A program made the translations under genes and the position numbers. 64,000 nt of DNA, from the NCBI GenBank assembly GCA_028023455.1, contig JAQFVV010012544.1, positions 1,872,501 through 1,936,500 on the forward strand. Reading direction: 5' to 3'. The notes below the pieces were generated by a model that searched no databases, was not told the DNA's origin, and worked only from the letters and a program-made list of their open reading frames with translations. Below, piece by piece: positions 1 through 11,569 of this stretch (positions are counted from its first letter, which is position 1; every line of letters starts with the position of its first letter). Source of the DNA: Epiperipatus broadwayi. Taxonomy: Eukaryota > Onychophora > Udeonychophora > Euonychophora > Peripatidae.

Positions 1-636
1 TTTGAAAATTTCTTTGGCTATTCTATTATTTTCAGGTTTTATTCTTTTTAAAATAAATTTGCAATATTTTCACTTTTTCCAGTAAAATACTGCTTTCACC
101 ACTATAAGATGGATTGTAATGTGAATATTTGTTTTTACTTTTATTGTTTTTTTTTATTTAATGTCACTTTAATTTTTTTTCATTTATACTAGTCTTTATT
201 TTTGCTGTCATTTTGTGTACTCTTCTTATTTTATATACATTCCTGGATTTACATTCACTATGATATTTTAAATTTTTATATTTTTTTATTGATCTTTGAA
301 CTGTGTTATTCTGGGATTTTTTTTAATTGTTGACTGTCATATTTTTTTTCTGTTTTAATTTTTTTTCTCTAAAAATTATCATCAGTAGATTTTTTCAAAA
401 CTTAATATTATTTTAGAAACCCATCAAATAGACAATTTCGGAAGTTGATGATGAAGTGTTACAATATAATGTTATAAAGTTTAAAAATCTTAATATCCTA
501 AGAATTATAAAACATCATTAAAAGTTACAGAATGAAAACATTTTAATTATGAATAAAATTTAAAAATTTTCAAACATGATTATCCACTCAAAAGAAAGCA
601 GAGAAATTAGACAATAATATTAAAAAAATAAATACC
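1..636. other. no gene seen; T-rich unique-looking DNA
   Basis: Both strands are AT-rich, with many T homopolymers on the plus strand. No open frame of useful length, RNA gene or recognisable repeat was found. Confidence 0.6.
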
Positions 637-1545
637 CCAAAGATTAAAACAGGCAAAACTCACTACACGTATTGCCACTCACTGAAAGCTAGAATAGTCA
701 ATGAATGCCAGAAGGCTTGTGCATAAAATCCCCATCTAGTGCCTACTCATCCAATATCCCCAGACTAGTTTCTGGCTTATGGCCTTCATCAGTGAGTAGT
801 CTTGGATCTGAGAGCACTACACCTAGATCTTAGGATCTTATGCAATCCTCCAGCAGCCACCTTTTATTTCTACTTAACTACAAAACCATGAGTCTTAAAT
901 TGAAAACACCTTAATATTTTCAATCCAAGCTCATTAGCTTATATAGTCATATAGGTCTGAACTCAGTTCAGTACCTATACATTTTGATATCTTTGGTTCC
1001 TTAATAATCATAGCCACCACTATCTTATTAGGCAGGATTGGTTTTAAGCCAATAAACATCACATGATCACAATTTCTTATGCTTGCTTATAACTGTTATT
1101 AAAACAGCCAAAACTCACTATACATATTGCCACTCACTGTAAGCTAGAGTAATCAATGGATGCCAGAGGGCTTGTGCATAAAATCCCCATCTAATGAGCT
1201 TGGATTGAAAATATTAAGGTATTTTCAATTTAAGTTATGGTTTTGTAGTTAAATAGAGATAAAAGGTGGCTGATGGAGGGTTGCATTAGATCCTAAGATC
1301 TAGGTGCAGTGCTCTCAGATCCAAGACTCCTCACTGATGAAGGCCACAATCCAGAAACTAGTCTAGGGATATTGTATGAGTAGGCATTAGATGTGGATTT
1401 TATGCACAAGCCTTCTGTTATCCATTGATTACTCTAGATTGCAGTGAGTGGTAATACGTATAGTGATTTTTGCCTGTTTTAATAACAGTTATAAGCAAGC
1501 ATAAGAAATGGTGATCGTGTGATGTTTATTGGTTTACACCAAAGA
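637..1545. repeat. composite foldback repeat, family E (two copies)
   Basis: A unit beginning with AAAACAGGCAAAACTCACTA at about 640 runs forward to about 945. The unit start recurs forward at about 1093-1195, preceded by an extra arm from about 1037. The whole unit then recurs in reverse orientation from about 1195 to 1545, so 1037-1545 is a large hairpin with arms of roughly 150 bp and 640-945 is inverted relative to 1195-1475. Landmarks are GCTTGTGCATAAAATCCCCA and the reverse GATGAAGGCCACAATCC. No ORF is present. A third copy lies at 9527-9740. It behaves like a non-autonomous foldback element or an inverted SINE pair; I do not recognise the family. Confidence 0.75.
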
Positions 1546-2160
1546 TTACTTTAACCATTATTTATTTAAAACACATAAACATTAGAATAATTAAATAACA
1601 CTATTTATAGTTTGATTTCAATTAAATATTAAATGTACATTTCTAAAGTGTAACTACTAAAAAAAAAAAAAATAACTACGAAAATAAATTAAGTAATCAA
1701 AGCTAAATGTTAAAGGTAGTAGACAAGAAAATATAAAATTTTATAAGATGTTTTCATGAATATGTTTAATTTTTTCAGCATTATAAAAACACATTTATTT
1801 TCTCTCTTTTTTTTTTAACTTTAAAATTCTATTTCAAAGAGAATTTCAGATATTTTTTTTTTCTGTCTGTCTTCCATCACGGTTCATATGTAGATTTATA
1901 GACGCAAACAATTACACATTTATACATATATACTGTGGACAGAATTGCCTTTATATATTATGAGATATGTGTAGAATTGCATTAATAAGTTTAATATCAT
2001 ATATATATATGTAATTGCGAATCTATCCAAGCTTTAAAGCAAAGTATTTCATCATTACAGTATTTAAATAGAAAATCGGATTATCATTTCTGCTGAGGTG
2101 ATTTAATGTTTTAAATTCCTACCTTAGATGATAATTGGGGGAAGTTCAATTTTTATATAT
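1546..2160. other. no gene seen
   Basis: AT-rich sequence with poly-A, poly-T and short TA runs. Nothing can be assigned. Confidence 0.55.
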
Positions 2161-2296
2161 CATTAAAAACCAGTCAACACTTAGACAATCACAAACTGTT
2201 GTCAAGGCAACCAAAAGGAGATTGCCTTGACAATAGTTTGAAATTATTGATTGTTATTGATATTGGGATTGTCCAAGTGTTGACTAGTTTTTAATG
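2161..2296. repeat. two-tier hairpin (foldback)
   Basis: The outer arms are CATTAAAAACCAGTCAACAC at 2161 and its near-perfect reverse complement ending at 2296. The inner arms CAAACTGTTGTCAAGGCAA (2192) and TTGCCTTGACAATAGTTTG (2222) form a second stem. The right side carries about 25 extra bases between the two tiers. It is probably a small foldback MITE. Confidence 0.7.
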
Positions 2297-3087
2297 ATTA
2301 TTTACAAAGTATTTATTCTTGATCATTATTACACTTATGTAAATAAATAATAAAATAAATTGTACAAGAGTATGTAGATAATTATCAACTAAAGCAATAT
2401 TTATTACTTTGCTAAACCAGGCTTTCGATACGATATACCTTTGTTAAAGCATGGCTTATTTTATTACATATTATTTATTGTATATACAAATATTATAATT
2501 TATTCTTATATATATTGAAAGAGTTTGGCCTGATATTTATTCTACTACTCAATAGCTTAAAATATTATATGGAGGTCATTTTAAGAACATGGTAATTTAG
2601 TTTTATTGACTATATATATATACATTGTGACAAAGTGGAAAGTGGCAATAGAAAAATGCATACAAAAATATGGTATTGTAGAAGGTAATTGATTTATAAA
2701 ATAATCATATATTAATTACCAATTATATTGGGATGTGATTTAAGTAAACTATATTTGCATATTAAATGTTGTATAGTCCAAATTCCATGTCAATAAATGG
2801 TGATTGATACTAATGTAAACCATCTACAAACCTATCAACCTTTAGATATTTAGAATTAATAAGCTCATAACTATGCATTTTGTTGCTTTCTAGTTCAGTA
2901 AACATAAATTAGTAACACAAATATATTTAATTCTTTTTCTAAATTCAAGAATATTTATATAATACATGTCATAACACATATTAGACTTTTAAGTCATCAA
3001 TGATAATCAAACTGAATTTTTTTTATTAATAAAACTTCATAAAGTTCTTTCAGTATACTGGTTATATTTCAAAAACATCATCTAAAT
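2297..3087. other. no gene seen
   Basis: AT-rich; one short TA run near 2612. No ORF, RNA gene or repeat boundary was identified. Confidence 0.55.
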
Positions 3088-3397
3088 CAGTGGTAGTTAA
3101 CCTGGTCTCTACCGCCCACTAATGGACATTCCAGCCTTCATGGTGGGTGGTAGGGGTTTTTTCTGATACTGGAGCACTTTCTTTTCTTTTTTTAAATTTA
3201 ATTGACTTTTTAAAAAAATTTCATAGAGATTTATATGCTTTAGCTTGCTGTAACACTGCTTTATAAATTTTATAAAGAAAGTTATTTTTCTACTTTATAA
3301 ATCACCAGTACTGTGGAACTGGTGGGTGGTTAGAAAATTTTACTACTAACAGAGATACAAAAGTGGGCAGTATGTATAAAAAGGTCGACTACCCCTG
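3088..3397. mobile_element. hAT-like MITE, 310 bp
   Basis: The left terminus reads CAGTGGTAGTTAACCTGGTC. The right terminus, on the other strand, reads CAGGGGTAGTCGACCTTTTT. These imperfect terminal inverted repeats have the CAGNGGT...NACCT layout known from hAT elements of the SPIN/charlie type. Subterminal GCCCAC motifs are also inverted. There is no coding capacity, so the element is non-autonomous. Clear 8-bp target duplications are not visible (flanks atctaaat and aaccataa), which suggests age or slightly wrong ends. Confidence 0.6.
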
Positions 3398-6300
3398 AAC
3401 CATAAAATGCTGGAATAAAAATATAAGCTGTAAAAGTACTTTTCATTTTTATTGATTATAGTACAGATCATTATAATGAGTGCCATGTTTAGAAATTGAC
3501 TATTCTTCAGACAAATTAAAAATTTTCCATTTTTATGCTAGTTTTCCTGTTATAACTTTTGGCTCTATCTCACAGAAATCCTACACACTGAAAATAATAT
3601 TGCAGACATGCCATAAACTTTTTTAGCTAAACAAATGACAAAATACTCATATATGCAAAAATGAGACTAAAATGAAAATAGCTATGTTAAATAATTAATA
3701 ATCTACTTATTAAAATAAAGAAACATAAAAAAAAAATATTGATAAAAACACATTACAATTTTTTTTTTAAAAAAATGTACATAATTACAATTTTATTCAT
3801 AGTTGTTTTAAACTGAAAATATATACATTTCTTACTAGTATTAAATGTTTTTTATATACACCCTCATATATATATATATATATTAACCTTAAATTTAATC
3901 CAGAGAGGGTTAACTTGTAATGCTATGCTTTAATTTTTATTTATTTGTTAATTTAAATAAAGATAACTCTTTTGTTTAAAATAAGTCTTACTATTTTAAG
4001 CTGTATGAAATCTTAATTATATATTTTAATTTATATTTGTAAATTATGTGATAAAAATGTATTTAAGTTCTAGTTGTTAAAATATTAAGTAATTTATTTG
4101 ATAGTTATTTAAAATTTAAAGTTTGTCAAGTTAAATAAACAATAGTTTGAAATGTATTATATTTTAAGTAAATTACAATTGAGAAAGTTGTTATTTTTTA
4201 AGAAAAGGCATTGTTAAAGTATTAAATATTAGCTTGTAATAAATTTCATAATTTTTTTAATTACTTCCTGGTATATGTCTGGTGTGTGTATGAGCATGGG
4301 TAATTATAAAAGAATGAAGTTTAAAATAAATCGACTTTATTTTAATTATTTTAAAAAAGTAATATATTATATGAATAGGCATAATTTTAATATTAGATTG
4401 GTTTAATACTAATTTCTTGAAAACTTTTAAATAAAGTAAAAGATAATTGTTTTAAATAAAGTAAATAATTATGGTTGGTAATTTAAACAAAGCTATTTTT
4501 ATTTGTTTTAATCAAGTCTAGACAAACTTCAAGAATAAATCTATTTTTAAATGATCTGATTAATAAAAATTTATGGTCATTTCTGTTAATTTAGAATCCC
4601 ATCCCAATATTAATTGCTGATTGATTAATTAAAATCATGTGATGAACATTAACATGATTTAAACAAGCACATACACATTTAAAAGGAAAAAATGCAAAAT
4701 AATTTTTTTATTTCACTTACTTTTCAATTTGCTTTTAATTCAACTTTAATTTTAACTTTTGTTTTGAAGAAATCAACTGTAATTAAATATTTTTTAATAA
4801 TGCATTGCTAAATTCTTAGTGTCATTTAAGCAATTTACTCTTTATGCCATGCATGCTCTTACTACCAATGGACAATGTTTTTCATCTGAAATATATAACA
4901 AGCTTTATTGTTACAGATAAAAATCTCCAAAGCATGAATATGAAGAAATACTATAATAGACTGCCAAGGTGAGAAATTGTTATATGTATTGTTTTACTGT
5001 TTCTATGAATTTTTACTTAATTCTAGACTTTATTTTAAGAAACCAATTTATTACCATTCATTTAAAATGTGTTAAATGTTATATAAATTAATTGCAAAAC
5101 TAATATTATTATTGTAGACAATTATTCAAACATTATTATTACAAAAAATTGCATCTGATCTTCATTTTTAAAAAATAAAAATGCTGACCACCCTTCAAGG
5201 AACTTTTCCTCTGATTTATTCATTCATTTATTTCCATGCTTTCAATAAAACCATGCAATATTCCATCTTTATAAAGAATGGTCAGACTCATAGATTTAGA
5301 GTCATTTTTGTTTTATTTAAATAAAAGAACTCATAAACTCCCAGACTTTATTAAAACAGTATAATATAACCAATTGTAGAGTGTTTAAAATATTGATAGT
5401 ATTATTATTTTATTATAATTATTGGTTATGTATTACTAATTTGTTATTAGGTTTTGTATCATATTGGATATATTTATGATAATGTATGTTTTAGAATGAA
5501 AATTGGTATAAGTAAATATCCAGATGAAAAAAGTACTAATTACAAAATTTTAAGAGTTCTCAAAATTTATATTCCAGTATTAAGTGTGTTAATGTGCACA
5601 CAGGATAAAACAGTTATTCTATACTTTGTATTATTTGGAGTCAGTGTGTGAATAAATGTAGTTTTAATTCCTATTATATGATATTGCCTTGCAGTTATTT
5701 TATATTGGATTTCATATTTTTTAGTCAAAATATGTATGTTTATGTGTATATGTGAGTGAATTCAGGTTAAATATCATTATATTGATTATAATCTACACCT
5801 TATTTATTCATTTATTGGTATACTACCCATTGTCAGGTACCAATTGCCACAACTATGTTGATGAGATTGTTTACTTTAAATTTTGTTAAGTCCCTCCAGA
5901 GTAGAGATTGTGTCTTATTCGGATCTCTCACATCATTTAATCAGGTGTCAATTTATTATTACCATTCATTTGCCCTTAGATTTTATTAGTGGGCTTTTTT
6001 ATATGAACACATTTAAGGCATATATATGTATGATTTTTTTTAGCTCTACTTCATCTACTTCAAGTAATTTATAGTATTGAATTTTTAATATTCTACTCAC
6101 GTATGCAAAAACAGATAATTGTTTTTGTATTCAATTATGTTAGCAATATCATAGTAATTATTTAAAAACTGATTTTAGATATAGCTAGTTTTATCATTCA
6201 ATTATCATCATTTAGTGGCCTATGTAAAGGCATATGTTTGCTATTCTGTATACATAAGTACTAATTGGTTTATTTTTCAAATAAAAGAGAGAACTTCTTA

Positions 6301-7404
6301 AATGTAATTTAAATATTTTTTTTTCAAGGATTTACTCGAGGGATATTTTAATTTAGGTTATGTAAATGCTTATGTCGGCAGTAATCAGCACTGTTATATA
6401 TATATATTGCTTATTGTTTTAATTTATTATATTGTATTATTAAATTTTTGTCATATTGTAAATTAATATATTTTTTTCATTAAAAAACGTTTTTGTCTTT
6501 ATTTTCATTATCACATCTATTTATTCAGAAAATCCAATTTAATAAAGCTAAATTGAACACTGTTAAATATAAGAGTACATATCATGAATCACATTAAAAT
6601 TATTTATTCAATTCAATTTATTTAGTTTTCTTTATACCTGCATTATTTAAATGAAAATGCTATGTTGTTTTGTCTTTTATCGCAAGTATTTTTAATGTAG
6701 TGAATGGAATAAAAGTACCCTTTCTACCTACTGCTTTATTTTATTTTGTTTATTACAAGATTATATATTAAGATATTTTAATAAGATTTTCCCACAAATT
6801 ATATAAATATGATTATTTATATAAGAACATTAAATATTTTAAAAGTATTTTTATTGCTAGTTAAAGATTATTTCAAATATTCTGATGCTTGAATACTTAC
6901 TATTTTCACTTCAGTATTTATTTTAAAAATGAGATATAAATTTATGAATTAGAAGAAGATAAGATTATCTTGTGTATAAGAACTTAAGTTATATCTTTGA
7001 GTGTATGTGAGTGTTAAGCAAAGTAATTATTTATTATAAAATCCTGAGGTTTGAATAAAATAAGAACCTGATATTTAGATAAAATAATAACCTGAGATTT
7101 TTATTGTTTCTATTTGTGTTATCTTTTGTCCATAAGAAAACTCATTTTCTTGTATAAATCCATAGTTATTATGGTGCCTGCCTGATTTGGTATCACTTTG
7201 GTGATACATCTTTGTTTGTGGCTGAGCTCTCAAAGGTTAGAATATGTAAGACCTTACTTATAATTTAAAGTGGATACATTTTCTCAGTTCTTTTACTAGA
7301 CTGCTTCTTTTCTGAAATTTGAATTTTCCTTATGAGTTTTTAATTACAGTTATTTCTAATATTCAGTCAACTCTGATTTAATTCAAATATTAGTTAATGT
7401 ACTT
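3398..7404. other. 4-kb stretch without supported genes
   Basis: Very AT-rich, CpG-poor DNA with a (TA)n run near 3865-3888 and another near 6396. Short open frames at 5454-5651 and 5883-6074 have no motif, no codon bias and no conserved partner, so I treat them as chance. Splice-like motifs occur but no exon could be defended. Confidence 0.55.
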
Positions 7405-7469
7405 ATCGAAGAGCCCCCATATCCCACTGGATGGCGCCGTTTTCGTGCTAAAACACATAAAAATGCCAT

Positions 7470-7556
7470 TTCCGTGGCCGACACGTTCGAACCCGCATTT
7501 TCTATAATACAACTTTTTTGTTGTGCTACAAATTGCTAGGCCACTATGTCACATTG
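7470..7556 (-). other. tRNA-like / Pol III promoter relic
   Basis: Read on the minus strand, TGGCCTAGC (7542-7534) fits an A box. GGGTTCGAACG (7494-7484) fits a B box about 40 bases downstream. The intervening sequence does not fold into a convincing anticodon arm, so this is not a functional tRNA gene. It could be a SINE head caught in the surrounding element, or the promoter of a short Pol III transcript. Confidence 0.4.
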
Positions 7557-8130
7557 CAGTACAGCATGTATATTTTATGCAGCAAATACATTTTTCCAAA
7601 TTCGCACAGTTTTGGATGGAAATGTTATTTTTATTGTATTTTTTTTTATTTTAAAGTATTGAAATGTTCAGATTTTGTAAAGTAATAATTAACAGACTTT
7701 TTACATCATAGTGTATTGAAGTTTTAAGTAGTAAATGTTGACAAGATATATGTATAAAGTGAGTTGGAATTAGTAACGAGTCAAGTAACATATTGTTCGT
7801 AACATTCCACGAGACAAAGAAGTTGTAACATGAGTATATTTTTGAAATAAAAAAGAGCGTTAACACAAAAATATCCCGTAAGAAAAGTACAATTGTACAC
7901 GGGTTTTTTTAAATGTCATAAAAAACATATATTATAAACATTTTATTATATATATTTGTCGTTGTTTAAAAAAGTTTTAGTTTCTTTCTTTTCTCCAACT
8001 ACTGTTATACTTTGCTGAATATAGTCTACGTTTATAGTTATCATTTATTTTATAGATGTTAGTAAAAAAAAATATTTACAAAAATACGATTTTGATATTT
8101 TTTATTTTAGCATTACAAACAACAGAAAAA

Positions 8131-8224
8131 TAACCCTAACCCTAAACCTAACCCTAAAACTAACCCTAAAACTAAACCTAACCCTAAAACTAAACCTAAC
8201 CCTAAAACTAACCCTAAACCTAAC
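8131..8224. repeat. interstitial telomere-like CCCTAA array
   Basis: About sixteen consecutive units of CCCTAA and variants such as AACCTAA and AAACTAA. It is the C-strand form of TTAGGG, the usual telomere repeat of many animals. The degeneracy and the surrounding sequence show it is internal, within the inverted-repeat element at 7405-8610. Confidence 0.85.
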
Positions 8225-8610
8225 TGTAACAACTTTTACTTTTAGTTGTCATTCTATTTGAAATAAAAAATAGCAGTAAACAACAACAAAAAAGCCGTAA
8301 TCCCAGTAAAAAAATCTCCAATAACTTATTAGTATATAATATAGTAATTTATAAAAAAAAAAAAGACCAATCAAATTGTAATTTGTTTATTTTATTTTAC
8401 ATTTATTATTATCATTTAATTTGTATACGTTAATAAAAAATAATATTTAAAATTAAATAATATTTAAAAAAGATGATTTTCTTTTGTTTTTATTTTCGCA
8501 TTACAAAAAACACATCAAAATGATTATAATTAACAGCCTGGGAATGATCATATTTTATAGTTTAAGCATGAAAAATGTGCCATCGAGTGGGATATAGTAG
8601 CTATTCGATG

Positions 8611-9526
8611 ACAACCTTAGTTAACTTGCAGTTTAATATATAAATTTTCTTGATAGCTTTACAACTTTTAGTAGTAAGTAATACTCTTGCAGTAAAATAA
8701 ACTATTTTTGGATCAAGCAAACACACTCATTGCATAGTAGGTAACAGGCTACATTACAAATTCTATGCTAAATGCATAAATTTGGTTTTTTATTATTATA
8801 TATTGAAGCTTCATTAATAAGTACTACTGTTATTATTAGCTAGATTTCTTGCTCATTTAGTTCTGGTTTATTCTCTGATTTGGCTATGCTTCAAGTGAAA
8901 TACTTTATTGTTGAATTAAACTTTTTATATTGCCATATATAGTTTCTCAAAACTCTGCCTTTTTTATTTATCAAAAATTTTCTTTTACATACACAGAAGG
9001 GGATTTACTGACCGACACATGATATCCCCCCCCCCCCAAAAAAAAAAAAATCTGCTCTTTTAAATTGTTTTTCAAATCTTAATCACTTATCACTTTATAA
9101 TCAATAAATTATTTTTCAAATAATATTCTAATAGGTTTAATAATGCATTAAATCTTTATCTATAAAAAGTATGTACATAAGTTGTTGTTTTTTTGTAATT
9201 TTAACAGTTTAGTATCAGCCATGACAAATGAAATTTTACAATAAATTTGCCTAATTTTATAATTTTCTTTATATATTTAACATTTACATTTTTTGGCTGA
9301 TCAAACTCTCATTTACAAACTTAAGCGGTGTGTGTTCCATGAAACTCGATCTCCTATCAATAGTAATAAAGGTGAGCTACTTTATAAACATATTATTTAT
9401 ATATTTTTATTATAACTGTATTTAATAAATATGTATAAGAAATATTTAATTCCCAGCCTAGAATAATTTCAAAAGTCACACTTATATAATCTTTTTCTTG
9501 TCAGAATCAAAATGCTAGGAATACTA
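8611..9526. other. no gene seen; C/A homopolymer junction
   Basis: AT-rich sequence. At 9026-9050 a run of twelve C is followed directly by thirteen A, unusual for this composition and possibly the tail of an old retroposed copy on one strand. Nothing else can be assigned. Confidence 0.5.
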
Positions 9527-9740
9527 ATAAAACAGGCAAAACTCTCCATAGTGCCATTCAGTGCTAGCCAGGGTAATCAATGGATTCCAGAAGGCTTGTG
9601 CATAAAATCCCCATCTAGTGCCTACTCATCCAATATCCCCACACTAGTTTCTGGCTTGTGGCTTTCATCAGTGCCTGTTTTAATAACAGTTATGTGCAAG
9701 CATAAGAAATGGTGATCATGTGATGTTTAGTGGTTTAATA
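9527..9740 (+). repeat. family E copy, short form
   Basis: It begins AAAACAGGCAAAACTC and carries the same internal landmark GCTTGTGCATAAAATCCCCA as the copies at 640-1545. It then jumps at GCTTTCATCAGTG straight to CCTGTTTTAATAACAG and the terminal CATAAGAAATGGTGATCATG. The two ends are therefore inverted (AAAACAGGC / GCCTGTTTT). The open frame over it (9512-9715) is incidental. Confidence 0.75.
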
Positions 9741-11044
9741 CTAATAAAATAACCAATAGAAATTTTTTTTAATGTATGCAAAGGCACAAACTCTTATGTG
9801 ATATAATTAAGTTTTTATTTATGTTTAATTTAATTTTCTTGACCATACTGACATATCAAACCCTTTATTCTATATTATTTATTACTCTAAAAAGTATGCC
9901 TTTTTCTGTGTTTATTAAAATTAGAATCTGTAACAGTGGCTCTAAACTGATTATACACAATGCAATTTATAAGTCCAGCATTATGAGAATAAAATCTTTA
10001 AAATGGCAAAAAGTAGTAACTTTTATTTGCGGAACCATTTCAAAAGTCCATCTTCATTTTCTATAAAGAGGTTAGATGTTGTTTTTTTTTCAATCAACAA
10101 CTGAAAGTAAATTTCTTGAATGAAACACAGGATTACATGGCTTATGTAGTAAAAAAATTCGAAGAGGCTTTAGAAAACTCCAACAACAATAAGTATTGAC
10201 AATGATAACAATGTTATCATTAGTTTAAGTGATCTCCTTGATGATCTAATGCATGATTTATCATAGGTGATCTTGACTGTTTAAACTTTGTAACAAATGT
10301 GATAATTACCTAATTAACTTGTCGAATGGTGCAACTTATTAAATTTTACAGTAATTTTTCTTTGACTTAAATTTTATTATGAGTGCAATTTTTTGGATAC
10401 AATTTATCCTTCTCAGATGTATCCTAATCAGAAAGTATAAAAATATTTATTAACCTTGATGCTACTCTTATGTTTCACTTTGAAGAAAGAGGGTGTATTT
10501 ATAAACACATTAATTTGACTATTATATTATTATATTTAACAAATTTATATTTACAATGATATTATATAAATGGATTCTAAAAATTAATGTATATAATATT
10601 TTTATCAAAAATAAATTTAATACATATGTAAAGAAAGAAAAGGATACCAAATAAAATTTAGGCTTTTAATTTATCTCACTGATTAGTGAACATAAGTATT
10701 TATTGCTTGATAAATAATATGCAACTTAATTAGCTATTTGTTATTCTTTATATATATATATAACAATTTTAAAAAATATCATACGTACATTTCCAATACA
10801 CAATAATAATCCATTCTTTAGCATATAATATATATATGTGTGTGGGTGTGTGTGTAAGGAAAAAGTTTCTATCTTAACTTTATATCATAAAGCTGAGGCT
10901 TTATAATATAAAAATAAAATAGAAACCAATCCACTATACATATGTACATATATATGCTAAAGAAGGGATAAATGATAATAATTATTTTATAATTAGTCTA
11001 GAATTAATGTAAATTATATATAAATGTGGCAACTATATATATAT
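9741..11044. other. no gene seen; TA/TG microsatellites
   Basis: An open frame at 9776-10066 (96 codons) reads as hydrophobic AT-rich chance sequence with no motif. TA and TG runs occur at about 10750 and 10828-10856. A rough inverted relation exists between 10780-10830 and 10930-10970. Confidence 0.5.
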
Positions 11045-11285
11045 ACTGATATAAATTGCTAGAAGAGATAACAGATGGACAGTTGAAATGTTAAATTACA
11101 TATCAAGAGATAGTAAAAGATTTAGAAAAATACCACATATGAGATGATTGGATGAAATAAAAAAGTTTTCTGATATGATGTGGAGAAGAGAGGCTAGAAC
11201 TTGAAAAACTGGATTAAACTTGGAATCATTTGGATTTTGTTGTGAATTTATAATTGTTGAAAATGATGATAATGATGATGTACAT
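11045..11285 (+). pseudogene. RTE-type LINE relic, 3' end
   Basis: This stretch aligns by eye with the 3' end of the minus-strand LINE at 55506-58810, read in the opposite orientation here. Shared steps include ATTGCTAGAAGA, GATGGACAGTTGAAAT, ATGAGATGATTGGATGAAAT, TGTGGAGAAGAGAGGCTAGA and GGATTAAACTTGGA. It ends in a degraded GATGATGATG tail, which marks the true 3' terminus. It encodes only remnants of the C-terminal region after the reverse transcriptase and is full of frame breaks. Confidence 0.75.
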
Positions 11286-11392
11286 ACTTAAAAATATGCA
11301 TAGTTATATATATATAAATATTTGAAAACCAGGCATATAATATGTGTGTGTGCGCGCGCGTATAATATCAAATAATATAAGTATAATAAAAC
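11286..11392. repeat. TA and TG/CG dinucleotide runs
   Basis: A short TA run is followed by TGTGTGTGTG then CGCGCGCG at about 11342-11361. Alternating purine-pyrimidine of this kind can adopt Z-DNA. The CG octamer stands out in a CpG-poor region. Confidence 0.6.
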
Positions 11393-11548
11393 AATCCACT
11401 AGTATAAAACTACAAAATTTTAAAAAATACCTATATAAAATTGAAGATTAATAGTCAGCTTACACCGAAGCTGGCTATAACAAAGGATATTAATCTTCAA
11501 TTTTATATAGGCATTTTTCAAATTTTTGTAGTTTTATTCTAGTGGATT
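11393..11548. repeat. 156-bp near-perfect hairpin
   Basis: The left arm starts AATCCACTAGTATAAAACTA. The right arm ends with its near complement TAGTTTTATTCTAGTGGATT. A loop of about 10 bases lies at 11461-11470, bounded by the inner stem AGCT...AGCT. The arms keep over 85% complementarity by eye. It is probably a foldback MITE. Confidence 0.75.
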
Positions 11549-11569
11549 ATATATATATATTCATGGTTA

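Larger units (their letters stand above)
7405..8610. mobile_element. 1.2-kb terminal-inverted-repeat element, family unknown
   Basis: The left end (7405 onward) and the reverse complement of the right end (8610 backward) align over about 65 bp. They share ATCGAA, ATATCCCACT.GATGGC and TTTTC.TGCT.AAAC. The element lies between otherwise featureless flanks and carries more CpG than they do. Inside are a tRNA-like segment on the minus strand (about 7470-7556), a telomere-like array (8131-8224) and two related blocks of about 110 bp containing TTTATTTTAGCATTACAAA (about 8095) and TTTATTTTCGCATTACAAA (about 8490). No transposase frame is present. Target duplications are not obvious. A non-autonomous DNA transposon is the best reading. 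Confidence 0.65.

Noticed and set aside
3088-3397. An 8-bp target duplication for the hAT-like MITE.
   Set aside because: The flanking octamers atctaaat and aaccataa match at too few positions to claim it.
4930-4972. A short exon ending in AAGGTGAG.
   Set aside because: A single splice-donor-like motif with no open frame, no partner exon and no homology is expected by chance.
8131-8224. A true chromosome end.
   Set aside because: The CCCTAA array is short, degenerate and internal to an inverted-repeat element, with tens of kilobases of sequence on the far side.
9776-10066. 96-codon ORF as a membrane protein gene.
   Set aside because: Hydrophobic residues follow from T-rich sequence. It has no motif, no promoter evidence and no paralogue in the window.
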